DNA of 64,000 nucleotides from Gymnogyps californianus (Eukaryota; Chordata; Aves; Accipitriformes; Cathartidae). Under the pieces are notes generated by a model. It was not told the origin of the DNA. It saw nothing but the letters and a program-made list of their open reading frames with translations, and searched no databases. The stretch lies in contig NC_059500.1 in the NCBI RefSeq assembly GCF_018139145.2, positions 53,376,663 through 53,440,662 on the forward strand, written 5' to 3'. Below, one piece after another: positions 41,173 to 53,721 of this stretch (position 1 is its first letter; each line of letters starts with the position of its first letter). Made by a program: the position numbers and the translations under genes.

Positions 41173-41366
41173 CATGACTTTGGCTCCCCAAAATGAAGAT
41201 AATTAATACTGTAGAGATCCATGTCTTCAGTGTGCCATGCAAATGTTGTTTTCCACATGCCAAAATACAGATATGGCGTATTTACACCCTCAATAGAAAT
41301 TCCACAGTCTTCTCCTACAACATCCAATATCGTATTAAGATGGGCAATATTCCATTCCTCAATACC
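41173..41366 (-). CDS. KDM4C: KDM4C coding exon c4 (JmjC with HxE iron ligands), residues 146-210
   Basis: The exon is 194 bases: 64 codons plus the first two bases of the Trp210 codon. It starts [20 protein letters not shown] and contains [20 protein letters not shown] followed by [18 protein letters not shown]. His190 and Glu192 of the HTED motif are two of the three Fe(II) ligands. Ser198, Asn200 and Lys208 match the 2-oxoglutarate and substrate pocket residues of the family. The acceptor is TTTTTCAG. The donor is not GT: the exon ends AAGTCATG and the intron opens GCAAGT, the usual form of a GC donor. No GT position nearby keeps the Ser-Trp-Tyr reading frame. Glu-Glu replaces the human Val-Asp in the VDEWNI stretch, a conservative change. 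Confidence 0.95.
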
Positions 41367-43421
41367 CTGAAAAAGATACATAATAAATGTATTAATAAAT
41401 TTATAAAGAAATGCAATTTTATATAATAGTCTCAGTCAAAAGATACACACCTGATCTAGCCCTTCAAAAGACTGTATATTAATATAAATTTATAAGCACT
41501 TTATAAGACAGTTGAAGTTACTGGAAGAAAAACTCTCCTGACCTTAGTAAGATTTAGATCAGGTTCTAAGTCTGAGATGTTCAGAGCAGAGAACATAAGG
41601 AAGTTCGTATCTGCTTAACACTTAATACGTCAAATCTAACATGGATTGAAACACCATACACAATAGAAATAACAGCTGCAGACAAAATCTTTGATGAGTT
41701 GATAACTGGAAGCCATTAAGTTTCACTGGGCCTATCTATGCTTTTTAATTACTTACAAAGTAATACTAAGTCATATGAAAAATTATTTTAAAATTTAATT
41801 TACATGTGTAAATTTACCATTTCTCTGAAAAGTATAAAAACTAAAGCCATTACATCACTTCAGAGATATTTCTAACCATAATGCTGTACTGCATGAGAAA
41901 TATACCACGAAAGAAATCTATTGATTTCATGGGATTTCAGCTGTTTCCTTACATTATTGCCTATAAAATTTGTACCTAGAAAGCCATGCATGTAGTTTTT
42001 GTTGTATTTCAGATTCATCCACAAAGTGCAATTCTAATTTCAGGTAATACAGCATGTAAGAGTCAGTATAACCAAGATCAAAGCTACAAAACTGAAGAGA
42101 AAGGGATGAGACTTCATTATAACAGCAATTATTAGCACCTCCAGGGAAGACATTAGCTGGTGCTCAAGCAGTCAGAAAAACAAGAAATATAATCAAAACT
42201 ATTATAAACTCAATTCAGGCAAGTTTCTTTATTGGAAAGACAGCCCCTAAACATGCCCTTAACCATGACCTGTTCCACATCCCCCATCACTGAACCCTGT
42301 ACAGTTCTCGTAATCTTACTCAAATTTGGGGAACAAATTGACAGCAGACTGTAGTCCTGATGCCGCTGATTAAGACTAAGAAACTTGGTGATATTCAATA
42401 GTTGTGCAGGTGGCGAAGTAAGAATACAGGTTAAAGCAAGAAGTAATGAACGTTGAATAGTCTCAGTTTTGATTTCCTTGTTTTTTGAGATTTTATGTCA
42501 AGCATGTTACATATGCAGCAACTAGAACTGATATACAAGATGGTAACTTCTGTATGAAGTTCAACTTTCTCATTGAACAAGCACTTCTGACTGCCTGCTA
42601 TGACTATTTCACTTAGTAAGAAAAACTATCTGTAAGTTATCTGGGACTTTTACAAAGGAGTAAAGGACTTTTACAGAATTAGTTCATTCCAGACAGCAAT
42701 TTTTGTTCTTTTTTTAAAATGGAAGCTTTGGCTTTGATGCATTTGTGTGACAAAAAGGCACTTTGAATTTAAAAACTTAAAAAAAAAAAAAAATTAATAT
42801 GATGACAATTATTGAAGAAAAAAACTAAACACCAATATGAACTCAAATAGTAGATGCTGGTAAAATCTGCACCTTTCAAAACTAAAAATCATAATCATCA
42901 GCAAGACAGTAGAGCTGTAAAATATAAAATTAGTTTTAAGAAACAATTTTAACTAATTGTTCCTCAAATTAATTTACAGATTTTATTTTTTTTAAATCAC
43001 ATAAAATTTATCTTTGTTCACAAATTGTGCAGTCAATTTGGAGAAATAAATTAATACAGCAAAATAAGAGCAATGACTCAACCATGCAGGCACAGAGACA
43101 CATACAGGGTTAGAAGACAAAAATAAATACAACAGATAAAAATCAACTGTTAACCTAGGCAGTATACTTTTTCTGACAGTGGCCAAAAGCAGACAAGAAA
43201 CAGTGTAAGCAAAGCAGTACTTCCCCAGAATACCCTTCCAGCCTGCAGCAATTTGCAGATTGAAGGTTTCTGCAGACAGAGGTGTTATCCTTCTACTTAA
43301 CAGTACCCCATGGGCTTTTTACCAATTTATTCATCCAGTCACCTTCTTTAATCCATGTAAGCTTTTGGCAACCATAACATCTGAAATCTTCTCTTCTCTT
43401 ACTAAGTGATAGTTAAGAGAA

Positions 43422-43442
43422 TTTTTTTTTTTTTTTTTTTTT
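43422..43442. repeat. Poly(T) run of 21 bases
   Basis: A homopolymer T tract on the plus strand, with no associated retroposed sequence that I can recognise. Confidence 0.95.
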
Positions 43443-45414
43443 AACACCACATCTCATCTTTTCACTTTCTGTTAAATCAAGTCACAACTAGTCACCTAGC
43501 AAACTGCTAGTGGTTTGTCCCTAAAACAAAAGCAAATCCTCCCATGGAGAGCAATCCTAGGAGAAAAAGTTTCCTTCAAAATGCCAAACATACCATATAC
43601 ACAATCCACAACCTGTACACTCACGATGCACAAGCTATTTCCATTTCCTAAAGACTATTTTGGACAAGTAGTCTTAGCTCAAAAGGAAATGTTCACTGAA
43701 ACTGGCTGAAACACTAAAATCACACTGATTCATTTTAACTCGTCCTACATTCCTTGAATTTAAAAAAAAAAAAAAAATCCATTTTATATGTATGCCTAGA
43801 CTGTTACAAATTATTATTAAAGCTGTTCCTTTCCCTCGCAGATATATTTTTAATATTCCAAACCATTAAGTAAAATCCTTACATAAATTTTGAAGTAAAA
43901 TACCAATTCTAACTTCTCCAATACATAACTGTTTTTAAACTTTACAATTGCAATGCACACTAAAAAGACAACAGGAGCTGTAAAAGAGCAGTTTAACAGG
44001 TCAGTACATAACAATACTTCACAAAATTAAAGTATATCTTAGCAGGTTATGCTATATTTAATAACCTTTATTAGAACATCAGTACACATATTACTTGACC
44101 ATGAGGTGTATACAAAAACCCATTTAGACATTATAATCTATTCAATGTTAGGAAAATACCAAATATCTATTCTGCTCAGAATATCACAATAATATCAGAA
44201 TATTATAATAATTTCAAGGGAGTGTGTAAAGAAAGTATTTCTAATTTATCCACATTTTTGATGGCAAATTCTTTAAAGAATACCTGTCATCTTTGACAAC
44301 TGTACCACACAATCCAACAACAGGAAAAAAGCTAGAAAAATAACATGTTTTTCTTTCTTTACTATAACAAAGAAATACAGGCTTGAAACATTTTACCATC
44401 TATAGTCATTGCTACACACACCAGACTTACCTTGTATTTCTTCAGAGAAATACTGTAAGGTACATAGTAGTTTATACAGAAGACCACTATTCCCATCTTC
44501 ACTAATTTTGTAGATGATTCAAACTTACTGTAAATTACTATCAAGAGTTTTTATGACTCTTTTAACAGCCTTTGAACCAGCTTTTAATGGAATGTGGAGA
44601 TAAAATGGGACACTTCACAAGCACCTCTCAAATATCTGAACACTTGCACAGTTTAGAAGGAGTTGACCCATTCTTTTCTCAAAAACACAAAGAAAAATGT
44701 AGCTTTCACTATATTGGTATTTTTCATTCATTTTCTTTTTTTAAAGTACTTCCAATAGTGACATGATACTATCCTTTGCACTTTACTTAAACAAATCAGC
44801 CAACACTGTGATTAATTTGATTTTTATAAACATGATTTCTGTATGTATGCATTAATACACATAATATTTTTTCAGTGTTTAATTTTTCCTGTGATTATCT
44901 CATGGATTCATTTCAGTATTAATCTGCCAAACAAGACATCTGTTCTACAACTAGGATTAAAAAGCCCCTATGACTGACTGTAACAGCTCAAATAGTAAAG
45001 AAAAGTAAAAAAAAGATAATTAAGAGACAGGGTGAAAAGGAGTAGGAGAAACATACAGAAAAATTTGTGCTTGGTCACCCACTCACTCACACCAATGAAT
45101 GTAATAAAAAACCTGCCAGGTTTTTATTGCTTCTTCAAAGTGCATAGAATACAGACAGAAAAATGCTATGAACAGAAGCTCTGCACCATAAACACACAGA
45201 TAGGAAATACAAACAATCTCCCTCATTTGATCTGTCTTTTCTTCTCGGGATCTTTTCAGATATAACCATTGCTTTGCAGCACCCTTTTGAAGGGTGGGAA
45301 AAAAACCAGAACCAAGTAGATTCTCTTTGGAAATGCACACTAGAACCAAACACGTAAGTGAAGGAATGCTCACATTGATCCAACTATTAAGAGATCATAA
45401 AGGACATCTCATAT

Positions 45415-46625
45415 AGAATCATAGAATCATTTAGGTTGGAAAAGACCTTTAAGATCATCGAGTCAAACCATTAACCTAACACTGCCAAGTCCACCACTAA
45501 ACCATGTCCCTAAGCACCACATCTACACATCTTTTAAATACCTCCAGGGATGGTGACTCAACCACTTCCCTGGGCAGCCTGTTCCAGTGCTTGACAACCC
45601 TTTCGGTGAAGAAAGTTTTCCTAATATCCAATCTAAACCTCTCCTGGTGCAACTTGAGGCCGTTTCCTCTTGTCCTATCGCTTGTTACTTGGGAGAAGAG
45701 ACCGACACCCACCTCACTACAACCTCCTTTCAGGTAGTCGTAGAGAGCAATAAGGTTTCCGCTCAGCCTCCTTTTCTCCAGGCTAAACAACCCCAGTTCC
45801 CTCAGCCACTCCTCATAAGATTTGTGCTCTAGACCCTTCACCAGCTAGCTTCACTGCCCTTCTTTGGACGCACTCCAGCACCTCAGTGTCTTTTTTGTAG
45901 TGAGGGGCCCAAAACTGAACACAGTATTCGAGGTGCAGTCGCACCAGTGCCAAGTACAGGGGGACGATCACTTCTCTAGTCCTGCTGGCCACACTATTTC
46001 TGATACGAGCCAGGATGCTATGGCCTTCTTGGCCACCTGGGCACACTGCCAGCTCATATTCAGCCCGCTGCTGACCAACACCCCCAGGTCCTCTTCCACC
46101 AGGCAGCTTTCCAGCCACTCTTCCCCAAGCCTGTAGCATTGCATGGGGTTGTTGTGACCCAAGTGCAGGGCCTGGCACTCAACCTTGTTGAACCTCATAC
46201 AATTGGCCTCGGCCCATCCATCCAGCCTGTCCAGATCCCTCTGTAGAGCCTTCCGACCCTCAAGCAGATCAACACTCCTGCCCAATGTGGTGTCATCTGC
46301 AAACTTACTGAGCGTGCACTCGATCCCCTCGTCCAGATCATTGATAAAGATATTAAACAGAACTAGCCCCAGTACTGAGTCCTGCGGAACACCACTTGTG
46401 ACCAGCCACGAACTGGATGTAACTCCATTCACCACCACTCTTTGGGCCCGGCCATCCAGCCAGTTTTTAACCCAGCAAAGAGTACACCCGTCCAAGCCAT
46501 GAGCAGCCAGTTTCTCCAGGAGAATGCTGTCAGAAATGGTGTCAAAAGCTTTACTAAAGTCTAGGTAGACAACATCCACAGCCTTTCCATCATTCACTAA
46601 GTGGGTCACATAATCATGTGCTAAA
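45415..46625 (-). mobile_element. CR1 LINE, 5'-truncated, with frameshifted reverse transcriptase
   Basis: A non-LTR retrotransposon on the minus strand. It encodes the C-terminal part of the CR1 reverse transcriptase, starting near [13 protein letters not shown], with the SGVPQ block and the FADD catalytic motif (46292-46303). The thumb and C-terminal region follow, then a short 3' UTR ending in the diagnostic repeated ATTCTATG-type octamer (45415-45432). Three reading frames are needed: a one-base loss near 46015 and a small insertion near 45838 interrupt the protein. The endonuclease and the N-terminal part of the reverse transcriptase are absent, as is usual for 5'-truncated CR1 insertions. 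It is not a host gene and not able to move. Confidence 0.92.
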
Positions 46626-46706
46626 ACATCCAGAACTTTCTACATCTAAAAAAATGATGAGTCCATGTCCCCTCATTAAGCTACCCAGTAACGTTCTGTA
46701 CATACT

Positions 46707-47839
46707 TGTGGTGGGTTGACCCTGACTGGATGCCAGGTGCCCACCAAAGCCGCTCTATCACTTCCCTCCTCAGCTGGACAGGGGAGAGTAAATACAACAA
46801 AAACTTTGTGGGTTGAGATAAGGACAGGGAGATCCCTCAGCAATTACCGTCACAGACAAAACAGACTCAACTTGGGGAAAAATTAATTTATTACCAATCA
46901 GATCAGAGTAGGATAATGAGAAATAAAAACTAAATCTTAAAACACCTTCTCCTCACCCCTCCCTTCCTCACAGGCTTAACTTTTCTCCTGAATTCTTTAC
47001 CTCCTCCACCTCAGCGGCGCAGGGGGACGGGGAATAGGGGTTGCAGTCAGTTCGTCACACTTTGTTTCTGCCACTCCTTCCTCCGCAGGGGAAGGAGGAC
47101 TCACACTCTTTCGCTGCTCCAGTGTTGGGTCCCTCCCATGGGAGACAGTTCTCCATGAACTTCTGCAACATGAGTCCTTCCCATGGGCTACAGTTCTTCT
47201 CGAACTGCTCCAGCATGGGTCCCTTCCATGGGGTGCAGTCCTTCAGGAACAGGCTGCTCCAGCATGGGTCCCCTGTGGGGTCACAAGTCCTGCCAGCAAA
47301 CCTGCTCCAGCATGGGCTTCTCTCTCTCCACAGGGTCACAGGTCCTGCCAGGAGCCTGCTCCAGTGTGGGGTCTCCACAGGGTCACAGCCTCCCTCAGGC
47401 ATCCACCTGCTCCAGCATGGGGTCCTCCACAGGCTGCAGGTGGATATCTGGTCTGCCATGGACCTCCATAGGCTGCAGGGGGACAGCCTGCCTCACCACG
47501 GTCTTCACCACGGGCTGCAGGGGAATCTCTGCTCTGGCACCTGGAGCACCTCCTCCCCCTCCTTGTGCACTGACCTTGGTGTCTGCCGAGTTGTTCCTCT
47601 CATTCCTCTCTCCGGCTGCTGTTGCTGTTGTGCAGCAGTTTTTTTCACCTTCTTAAATATGTTATCACAGAGACACTACCACCATCACTGATTGGCTCAG
47701 TTTTGGCCAGCCGCGGGTCCGTCTTGGAGCCGGCTGCCATTGGCTCTATCAGACACAGGGGAAGATTCTAGCAGCTTCTCACAGAAGACACTTTTGTAGC
47801 CCCCCTGCTACCAAAACCTTGTAACACAAACCCAATGCA
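46707..47839 (-). mobile_element. Solo LTR, type A, copy 2 (1133 bp), with 5-bp target duplication
   Basis: On the minus strand this copy starts TGCATTGGGTTTGTG and ends GTCAACCCACCACA. It is bounded by a perfect ATACT duplication (46702-46706 and 47840-47844). It is collinear with the copy at 13830-14994, including the tandem array with the GCTGGAGCAG core, the AATAAA region and the U5. No internal retroviral genes are present. It lies in the same orientation as KDM4C, so its polyadenylation signal could act on the host transcript. It sits between two CR1 fragments without a recognisable CR1 sequence touching either side. An antisense open frame of 216 codons (47041-47691, plus strand) parallels the one in copy 1. 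Confidence 0.9.
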
Positions 47840-47899
47840 ATACTGTAAAGGATGGCATACAAGATACATACTTACGGTAGTTTGCAAAAGACAATCTGT

Positions 47900-49330
47900 A
47901 GGACTATCTCAGCAAGGATGGAGAAATCCACAATCTCTCTGGACCACCTGTGCCAGGACTCAGTCACCCTCACAGTGAAAAACTGTTTCCTGATGTTCAG
48001 AGGGCAACCCCTGTGCTTCAGTTTGTGCCCATTGCCTCTGGTCCTGTCACTGGGCACTCCTGATAAAAGCCTGGCTCCATCCTCTTTGCACCCCCCCGGG
48101 AGGTATTTATATACATTGATAAGGTCTCCCCGAGCCTTCTCTTCTCCTGGCTGAACCATCCCAGCTCTCTCAGCCTTCCCTCACATAAGAGATGTTCCAG
48201 GCCCTTCATCTTCTTAGTGGCCTTTTGCTGGACTTTCTTCCAGCAGCTCTATATCTCTGGGGAGAGATGGGGAGCCCAGTACTGGGCACAGCACTCCAGG
48301 TGTGGCCTCAGCAGTGCTGAGTTAAAAGGGAAGGATCACCTCCTTCGACTTGCTGGCAGCATTCCTCCCAATGCAGCCCAGGACATTGTTAGCCACCTTT
48401 GCTGCACGGGCACATTGCTGACTCATGTACAACGTGGTGTCCCCAGGGACCCCAAAGGACTTTTCTGGAAAGCAGCTTTCCAGCCTTCAGCCCCCAGCAG
48501 GTATGCCATATACCTGGGGTTTTTCCTCCCCAGGTGCAGCACTTTGCACTTCCCCTTGTTGAGCTTCACGAAGTTCCTGTCAGCCTTTTTCTCCAGCCTG
48601 TCAAGGTCCCTCTGGATGGCAGCATGACCCACTGGTGTATCAGCTGCTCCTCCCAGTTTTGTGTCATCTGCAAACTCTGTCCTATCATCCAGATCATTAA
48701 TGAAGACGTTAAACAGGACTGTACCGAGTATTGATCCCTGGGGTACACTTACAGAAGTCCTTCTTGTTGCGTTCCACATCTCTCAGATTCAATTCCAGGT
48801 AGGCTTTGACGTTCCCAGTTGCATTTCTGCATACTTGGACTGCGTCTCTATATTCCTCCCAGGTGACACGTCCCTCCTTCTACCTCCTGTGTATTTCCTG
48901 TTTACACTTTGAGTTTTCCTTGCTCATCCATGCAGACCTCTGGCATTGTTGCCTGACTTCCTGCTCATTAGGATGGACCACTCTTGAGCTTACAGGTGGT
49001 GAACACCAACCAGCTTTCTTGGGCCCTTCTTCCCTCCAGGGCCTTATCCCACAGGACTCTTCCAAGCAGATCACTGAAGAGGCCAAAGTCAGATCTCCTG
49101 AAAGCCAGGGTTATGGTCCTGCTTTCTGTCTTGACACCTCCCCTTAAGATCCTGAACCCCACCATCTCATGGTCACTACAGCCAAGGCTGCCTTCAACCT
49201 TCACACCCGCAACAAGTCCTTCCTTGTTTGCGAGTACAAGGTCCAGCAGACAACTTGGGTCAGGAAGTTGTCACCGATGCTTTCCAGAAACTCTTGGATT
49301 GATTATGCCTGCTGCTCTCCTGCAGCCTTA
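47900..49330 (-). mobile_element. CR1 LINE, truncated at both ends, with a large internal deletion
   Basis: On the minus strand the order is: end of the endonuclease domain (GCSDHEMVGFRILRGG-like, about 49325-49130), the endonuclease-reverse transcriptase linker (KRKSGNNA-like, about 48960) and the RDVERNKKDF region. At about 48755-48765 the sequence jumps directly into VPQGSILGTVLFN, the middle of the reverse transcriptase. It continues with FADD (48663-48674), the C-terminal RGDLINVYKYL region and GNGHKLKHR. The fingers and first palm motifs are missing. Stops and frame changes interrupt the rest. The terminal octamer repeat is missing, so the 3' end is also lost. It belongs to a different CR1 lineage from the copy at 45415-46625. 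Confidence 0.88.
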
Positions 49331-49941
49331 GGTTAAGCTACAACTCAGATGCCATCCCTAACTCACTTCATGGTCAAATCCAAACTCTACATATAATGTC
49401 AAGGTGCTGCTTTAAAATCAAGTTAGCTGCTCTGTCAAGGGATACAGCAGGAAACTTAACTACATCTGTTGCCAGAGTTAATATTACATTAGAGATGTAC
49501 CTACAATTTAACAAAAATAACCAACTGTTCGCCTACAAACTCCACTGAACCAATCACTCTTATATTACTAATCAAATATGCTCCCCACAGCTTAGACATG
49601 GGAGAAGGCAGGTATTGTCTTATCAGGATGAATAAAACTAAGAGAAGGAAAAGGAAAGTAAAGTGGTATCTTCAAGACAGGAGTGAAAGAAGAGTGGTGA
49701 GACAGAGGTAAGACAATATTTATACGTGCTTCTTCCAAACCTTGGCTTTTCTCTACTGAATAGCAGATGCCATTGACAGCACTTAAGTCAGATGAGTTTT
49801 ATGACCCATAGTAAACATCAAATCAGTCACTTTGAAACCAGGAAGATTTTTTTTCCCCCTCTTTGCTAGATCAGTCCAAGTAGGGGTTTCATACATCTTC
49901 CACATCTGTCCATACAAATACAATTTCAAATTAATAAAAAA

Positions 49942-49963
49942 AACAACAACAACAACAACAACA
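49942..49963. repeat. (CAA)n microsatellite
   Basis: About seven copies of AAC/CAA lie within a wider A-rich, low-complexity tract (about 49935-49980). Confidence 0.92.
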
Positions 49964-50691
49964 AAAACCACCACAAAAAAACCCCGAAATGAACAAAACT
50001 ACCCAGGAAACAGAAAAAGTTAATTTGAGCTCCTCGTATCTCATACAACAAGGAAACAAAAAATTTGTGGCCTCAGCAAATGGTGGTTTGATTTAGACAA
50101 CAGTTGGGAGTGGCATGGAAGGCCTAACAGTAGTTCACCAGAACAGAGACTGTACAGAAAAAGTAGGTGAATCACACTCTTCAATTTACTCACAGGTGCA
50201 ATTGCCAGATAAGTTTATAAACAGTTCATAAAGTTAATCAAGTTATGATATCAGAAACAAAATAACTGTCTGTCTTCCCCTTCCTGACAGGAACAGTAAC
50301 CTTTTGCAACTGTTTCACAGGCTAGTCATTCACAGTCTAAGCTGGCTCAAGTTGGCATTACATTCATGCTAACTCATATGGAAGACAGCTCTCTTGAAAT
50401 AACATAATAAAAAATAAATAATCACTTCTCATTTGAACTTCCTAAACAGTCATAACTCTCAGGTGTTCATAATCAATTCATGAATCAGTTTAACAACTGC
50501 AGCTAGTAAGACTGGTGCTTTATTATTGACATTATAAACTCTTTCAGGAATATTAATTTTCACTCAAGTCCAGATGACCTTATAGCAACAAAAAGACAGA
50601 ACCTTGAATGTATATCTTATAATGTTTATAATCTTAACATAAATAATGATCCTTTCACCTACATTGTCATTCTCCTACAAACCACTGTAAC

Positions 50692-50723
50692 TAAATGTAA
50701 TAGCAATTAAATGTAATAGCAAT
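50692..50723. repeat. 16-bp tandem duplication
   Basis: The unit TAAATGTAATAGCAAT occurs twice in a row without mismatch. Confidence 0.95.
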
Positions 50724-53606
50724 TAAAATGCGTACAGCACAGAATAATATTTCACACAAATATTCAACTATCTTAAATTTATTTTCTATAAAGCTCTATA
50801 CTATAGTATACAGAACACTTGTTCTCATAGGTTATTTCCTTATTCATAAAGATTTAATCTGTGTTCAAAACTGTCAAATAACCATAAATACATTATAAAT
50901 ATGCAAGACAGATTCTGGAATAATCCAAATATCACAAGGGTAAACTTTGAATCATTGATGGTAGTTGTCAAATTTCAAAGCATGCATTTATAGATTTGTT
51001 CCTGTTGTTTGGGGGGGGTGCAGTTTGCTGTTCCATATAACACAGGCTTTATAACTTTGCCCCATCTTCCAGACTCCTCAGAATCTGTCATCCTCTGATC
51101 TAAGAAAAACAAACAATACTACAAGATCTATGATCTCTCTGGCACAATGCCAGCAAGGTGCTGGATTCCACAAATAACAATATTGTCTCTTAAACAATCT
51201 AAATAGTAAAAATTAAGGCTTCATCATGCTTCAGACACAGATGTCTCAATGTAAAATTGAACATCACCATGTAGAAAGAAAATGTAACTGGTAAACTTTT
51301 AAACTAAAGAATAAGGACTTGCAGCACACTTTGACTAAGTTCCTGGTGTTTTTCTACCTGGAATTCTGCCAGACATTTACCTTTCTGTATCAAATGCAAC
51401 ATCTATAACACACTGTTTTCTATAAAATGTGTTTTGAAAAAAATAAGCATTTGGTTTTGTTTATCGCAAATAGGCTGTTATGACAAATTAATCCTGCCAT
51501 CCCCTTTCTGCTGTATGTTGCCCAAAACATCAGCTACTTGTATTCATCTCCTTTCCCCGAATAATGACAATCCCGAAACAAACTGAACGAAGACATAAGA
51601 ACAACCTCTAATTCCAAACAGAATCAAAAAGATCCTTTCTTAACACTATCTTCAAGCGTAAGACATGAAAAATATTAGTTGTGCAAGTACACCATCTGCT
51701 GGCCAAAAATTAACTTCAGCAAAAATATTCTAAGATAAAACATTTTGATCAGTGGCATCAATAACTTTCTCACCAACAGTTTGGTACCAGTGGTTTTTCC
51801 TTCTTCTCCTCTAAATCCCGCTGGGCTGTACACCGTGACATGGCTGTCACATTAACTGCTCAGTCTGTTCACACTCTTTCCTCAGTGTCTATTCCTTTCA
51901 CTAACATTTCTCCTTTGTTATTTATTTTTAAATAATACCCATTTATCATAGCCATTAAGGTTTTTTTATTCTATCTATTAGAGTTTTCTTCCCCGCTCCT
52001 TTATTCCCCGCTCCCTGCAACTTTCAGTGCTTTCTTTGTCTCCTCTTCCTATGCACCTAACATCTGAGTTAGGATTGCTGAATTCTGCTCTTCTCACTTC
52101 ACCTTTTGCTTTTTTAACCTCCCTTCCTCAGCCTTCCAATCTAACGAGAGTGCAATTCCATGAGAAGGAAATCTCTGACCTTCTCTTTGACTAGTCAGCA
52201 CTTCGAAATCAGATATTACTGCATTCTCTTTTCTTTGGAAATGTTGCTCATGCAACAGTAACCTTAAGATACTAAAGACCAAAGAAAACACAATCAAAAC
52301 AAAGTATGTATTTGTAAAAAGCTACGCCAGAAGGCATTATCTGCCAACATTAAAGAAAAAAAAAAATCAAAGAAGAAAAAGAAGGGCAAGCTTCTATTTC
52401 TTGAAAGAAACACTGCTTTCCTGTGCCCCATTTTGGTCTCCACAAAGCCAAAAGCCATCTAGAATATCTCTTCGCCAAAACACCCCAAATCAGACTCTTC
52501 AATTAGTTTCTAAATCATTTTTATACAGCTATTTGGACACACAATAGAATTTGGACTTGCTGCTTTCTCTAAACAATAGACTATTGGACATTTATAGCTA
52601 TCTTTTAAAGATCACATAACCTAGTGCAAAAACTGAATTGCCTTAAGCCATCTTGGCTGACTGTATTTATCTTTGGACAGAGTCTTCAAGTAATTTGTCT
52701 TCTGTGAAGTAATATGAAACATTAGCAGAGCCTCAGACCATCTGCCACAGGGAAATTCTACTTTTTTTTTTTTTTTTTAATGATTGGAGAAGGCAGTTAC
52801 ATAGAACATGAAATAACTCAAGAACTCCACGCATGGAAGATTCTTCTGGAGAAAAGTTTGCCTTGTATTTTTTAAATCCTCAAATCTTTTTTGAAATGCT
52901 AACATTTCTTCTGTTAGTCTCATTACTTAAATAATCCTTTCAAAATCTAGTTCCTATAGCTACTTACATAGCCTAATTGATATCAATGGATATTCTATAA
53001 TTCTTTGGATAATGCGATCTGTGTTAAGAGTCCCTTTTTATCTGTGGAGATCTTGGCAAGTAACCAGCAAAATTCATTTCCTTAGGAAGTTTCCATTTCG
53101 CCTATTTTAATTCAGAGGTACACAGTAATTGTAAGCACATTTCCAGGAAACTGCAGGCATTCCAAGCATGTATGAAATACAGCTATCAATTTTCCTCAGT
53201 GAAAGAGAGAGAAATAAATTATTTCATCTTTTAATTTTAAAGTAAAGGTTATTTAAAATATCACTAAATTTCCACAGAGGTACACAGATAACACGCATAC
53301 TGAAATGTTAATAAACAAATAAATAAACAGGAAGGAATCTCAAAGTTCTGGAGAGTTCAAAGTGAAGAAAGGGAAGAGTCTTATGACCAGGAACAGTAGC
53401 AATATCCAACTGTCTAAGGACAGAACTGTCTGACTCTTGCAGATGTAGAGTTAATTTCAACCTTGCTTGGAGTCTTTAAAGTGAGTAACACAAAGATTTC
53501 AAAAGAAAGACAGATTCTCAGTCACAAAGCAAAAATGTATCCTCTAAGTATAGTACCCTTTAAAAGAGGGCTGGAAGAGATAAACTTCATAAAAAGCTAT
53601 GCATAC

Positions 53607-53721
53607 TTCATCATAAATGCTCCCATTGATATCTGCTCCATAAATAGGTGCCACAAAAGTCAAGTTCTTCCAGTATTTACGCTCCAGATCTTCATAATCT
53701 ACGTATCTTGGGGTGCAGTAT
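53607..53721 (-). CDS. KDM4C: KDM4C coding exon c3 (start of the catalytic core), residues 107-145
   Basis: These 115 bases read, after the last base of the Lys107 codon, [20 protein letters not shown] and then [18 protein letters not shown]. Tyr134 in APIYGAD corresponds to the family tyrosine that contacts the 2-oxoglutarate carboxylate. The acceptor is CCTCTGCAG and the donor is GTATGC after GAA, leaving phase 0. The exon is short and lacks its own ATG, so it is easily missed. It is required to connect c2 to c4 without losing the invariant CTPRY and YWKNL motifs. Confidence 0.95.

Larger units (their letters stand above)
41367..53606 (-). other. KDM4C: KDM4C intron c3 (12240 bp, GT-AG, phase 0)
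   Basis: This intron carries the densest cluster of mobile elements: two broken CR1 LINEs (45415-46625 and 47900-49330) and a complete solo LTR (46707-47839) between them. A (CAA)n microsatellite lies at 49942-49963 and a 16-bp duplication at 50692-50723. The stretches 41367-45410 and 49340-53600 are AT-rich and show no further recognisable element. Confidence 0.85.

Noticed and set aside
45497..46609. Three overlapping minus-strand open frames as a host reverse-transcriptase gene
   Set aside because: They are pieces of one frameshifted CR1 LINE with its diagnostic 3' end.
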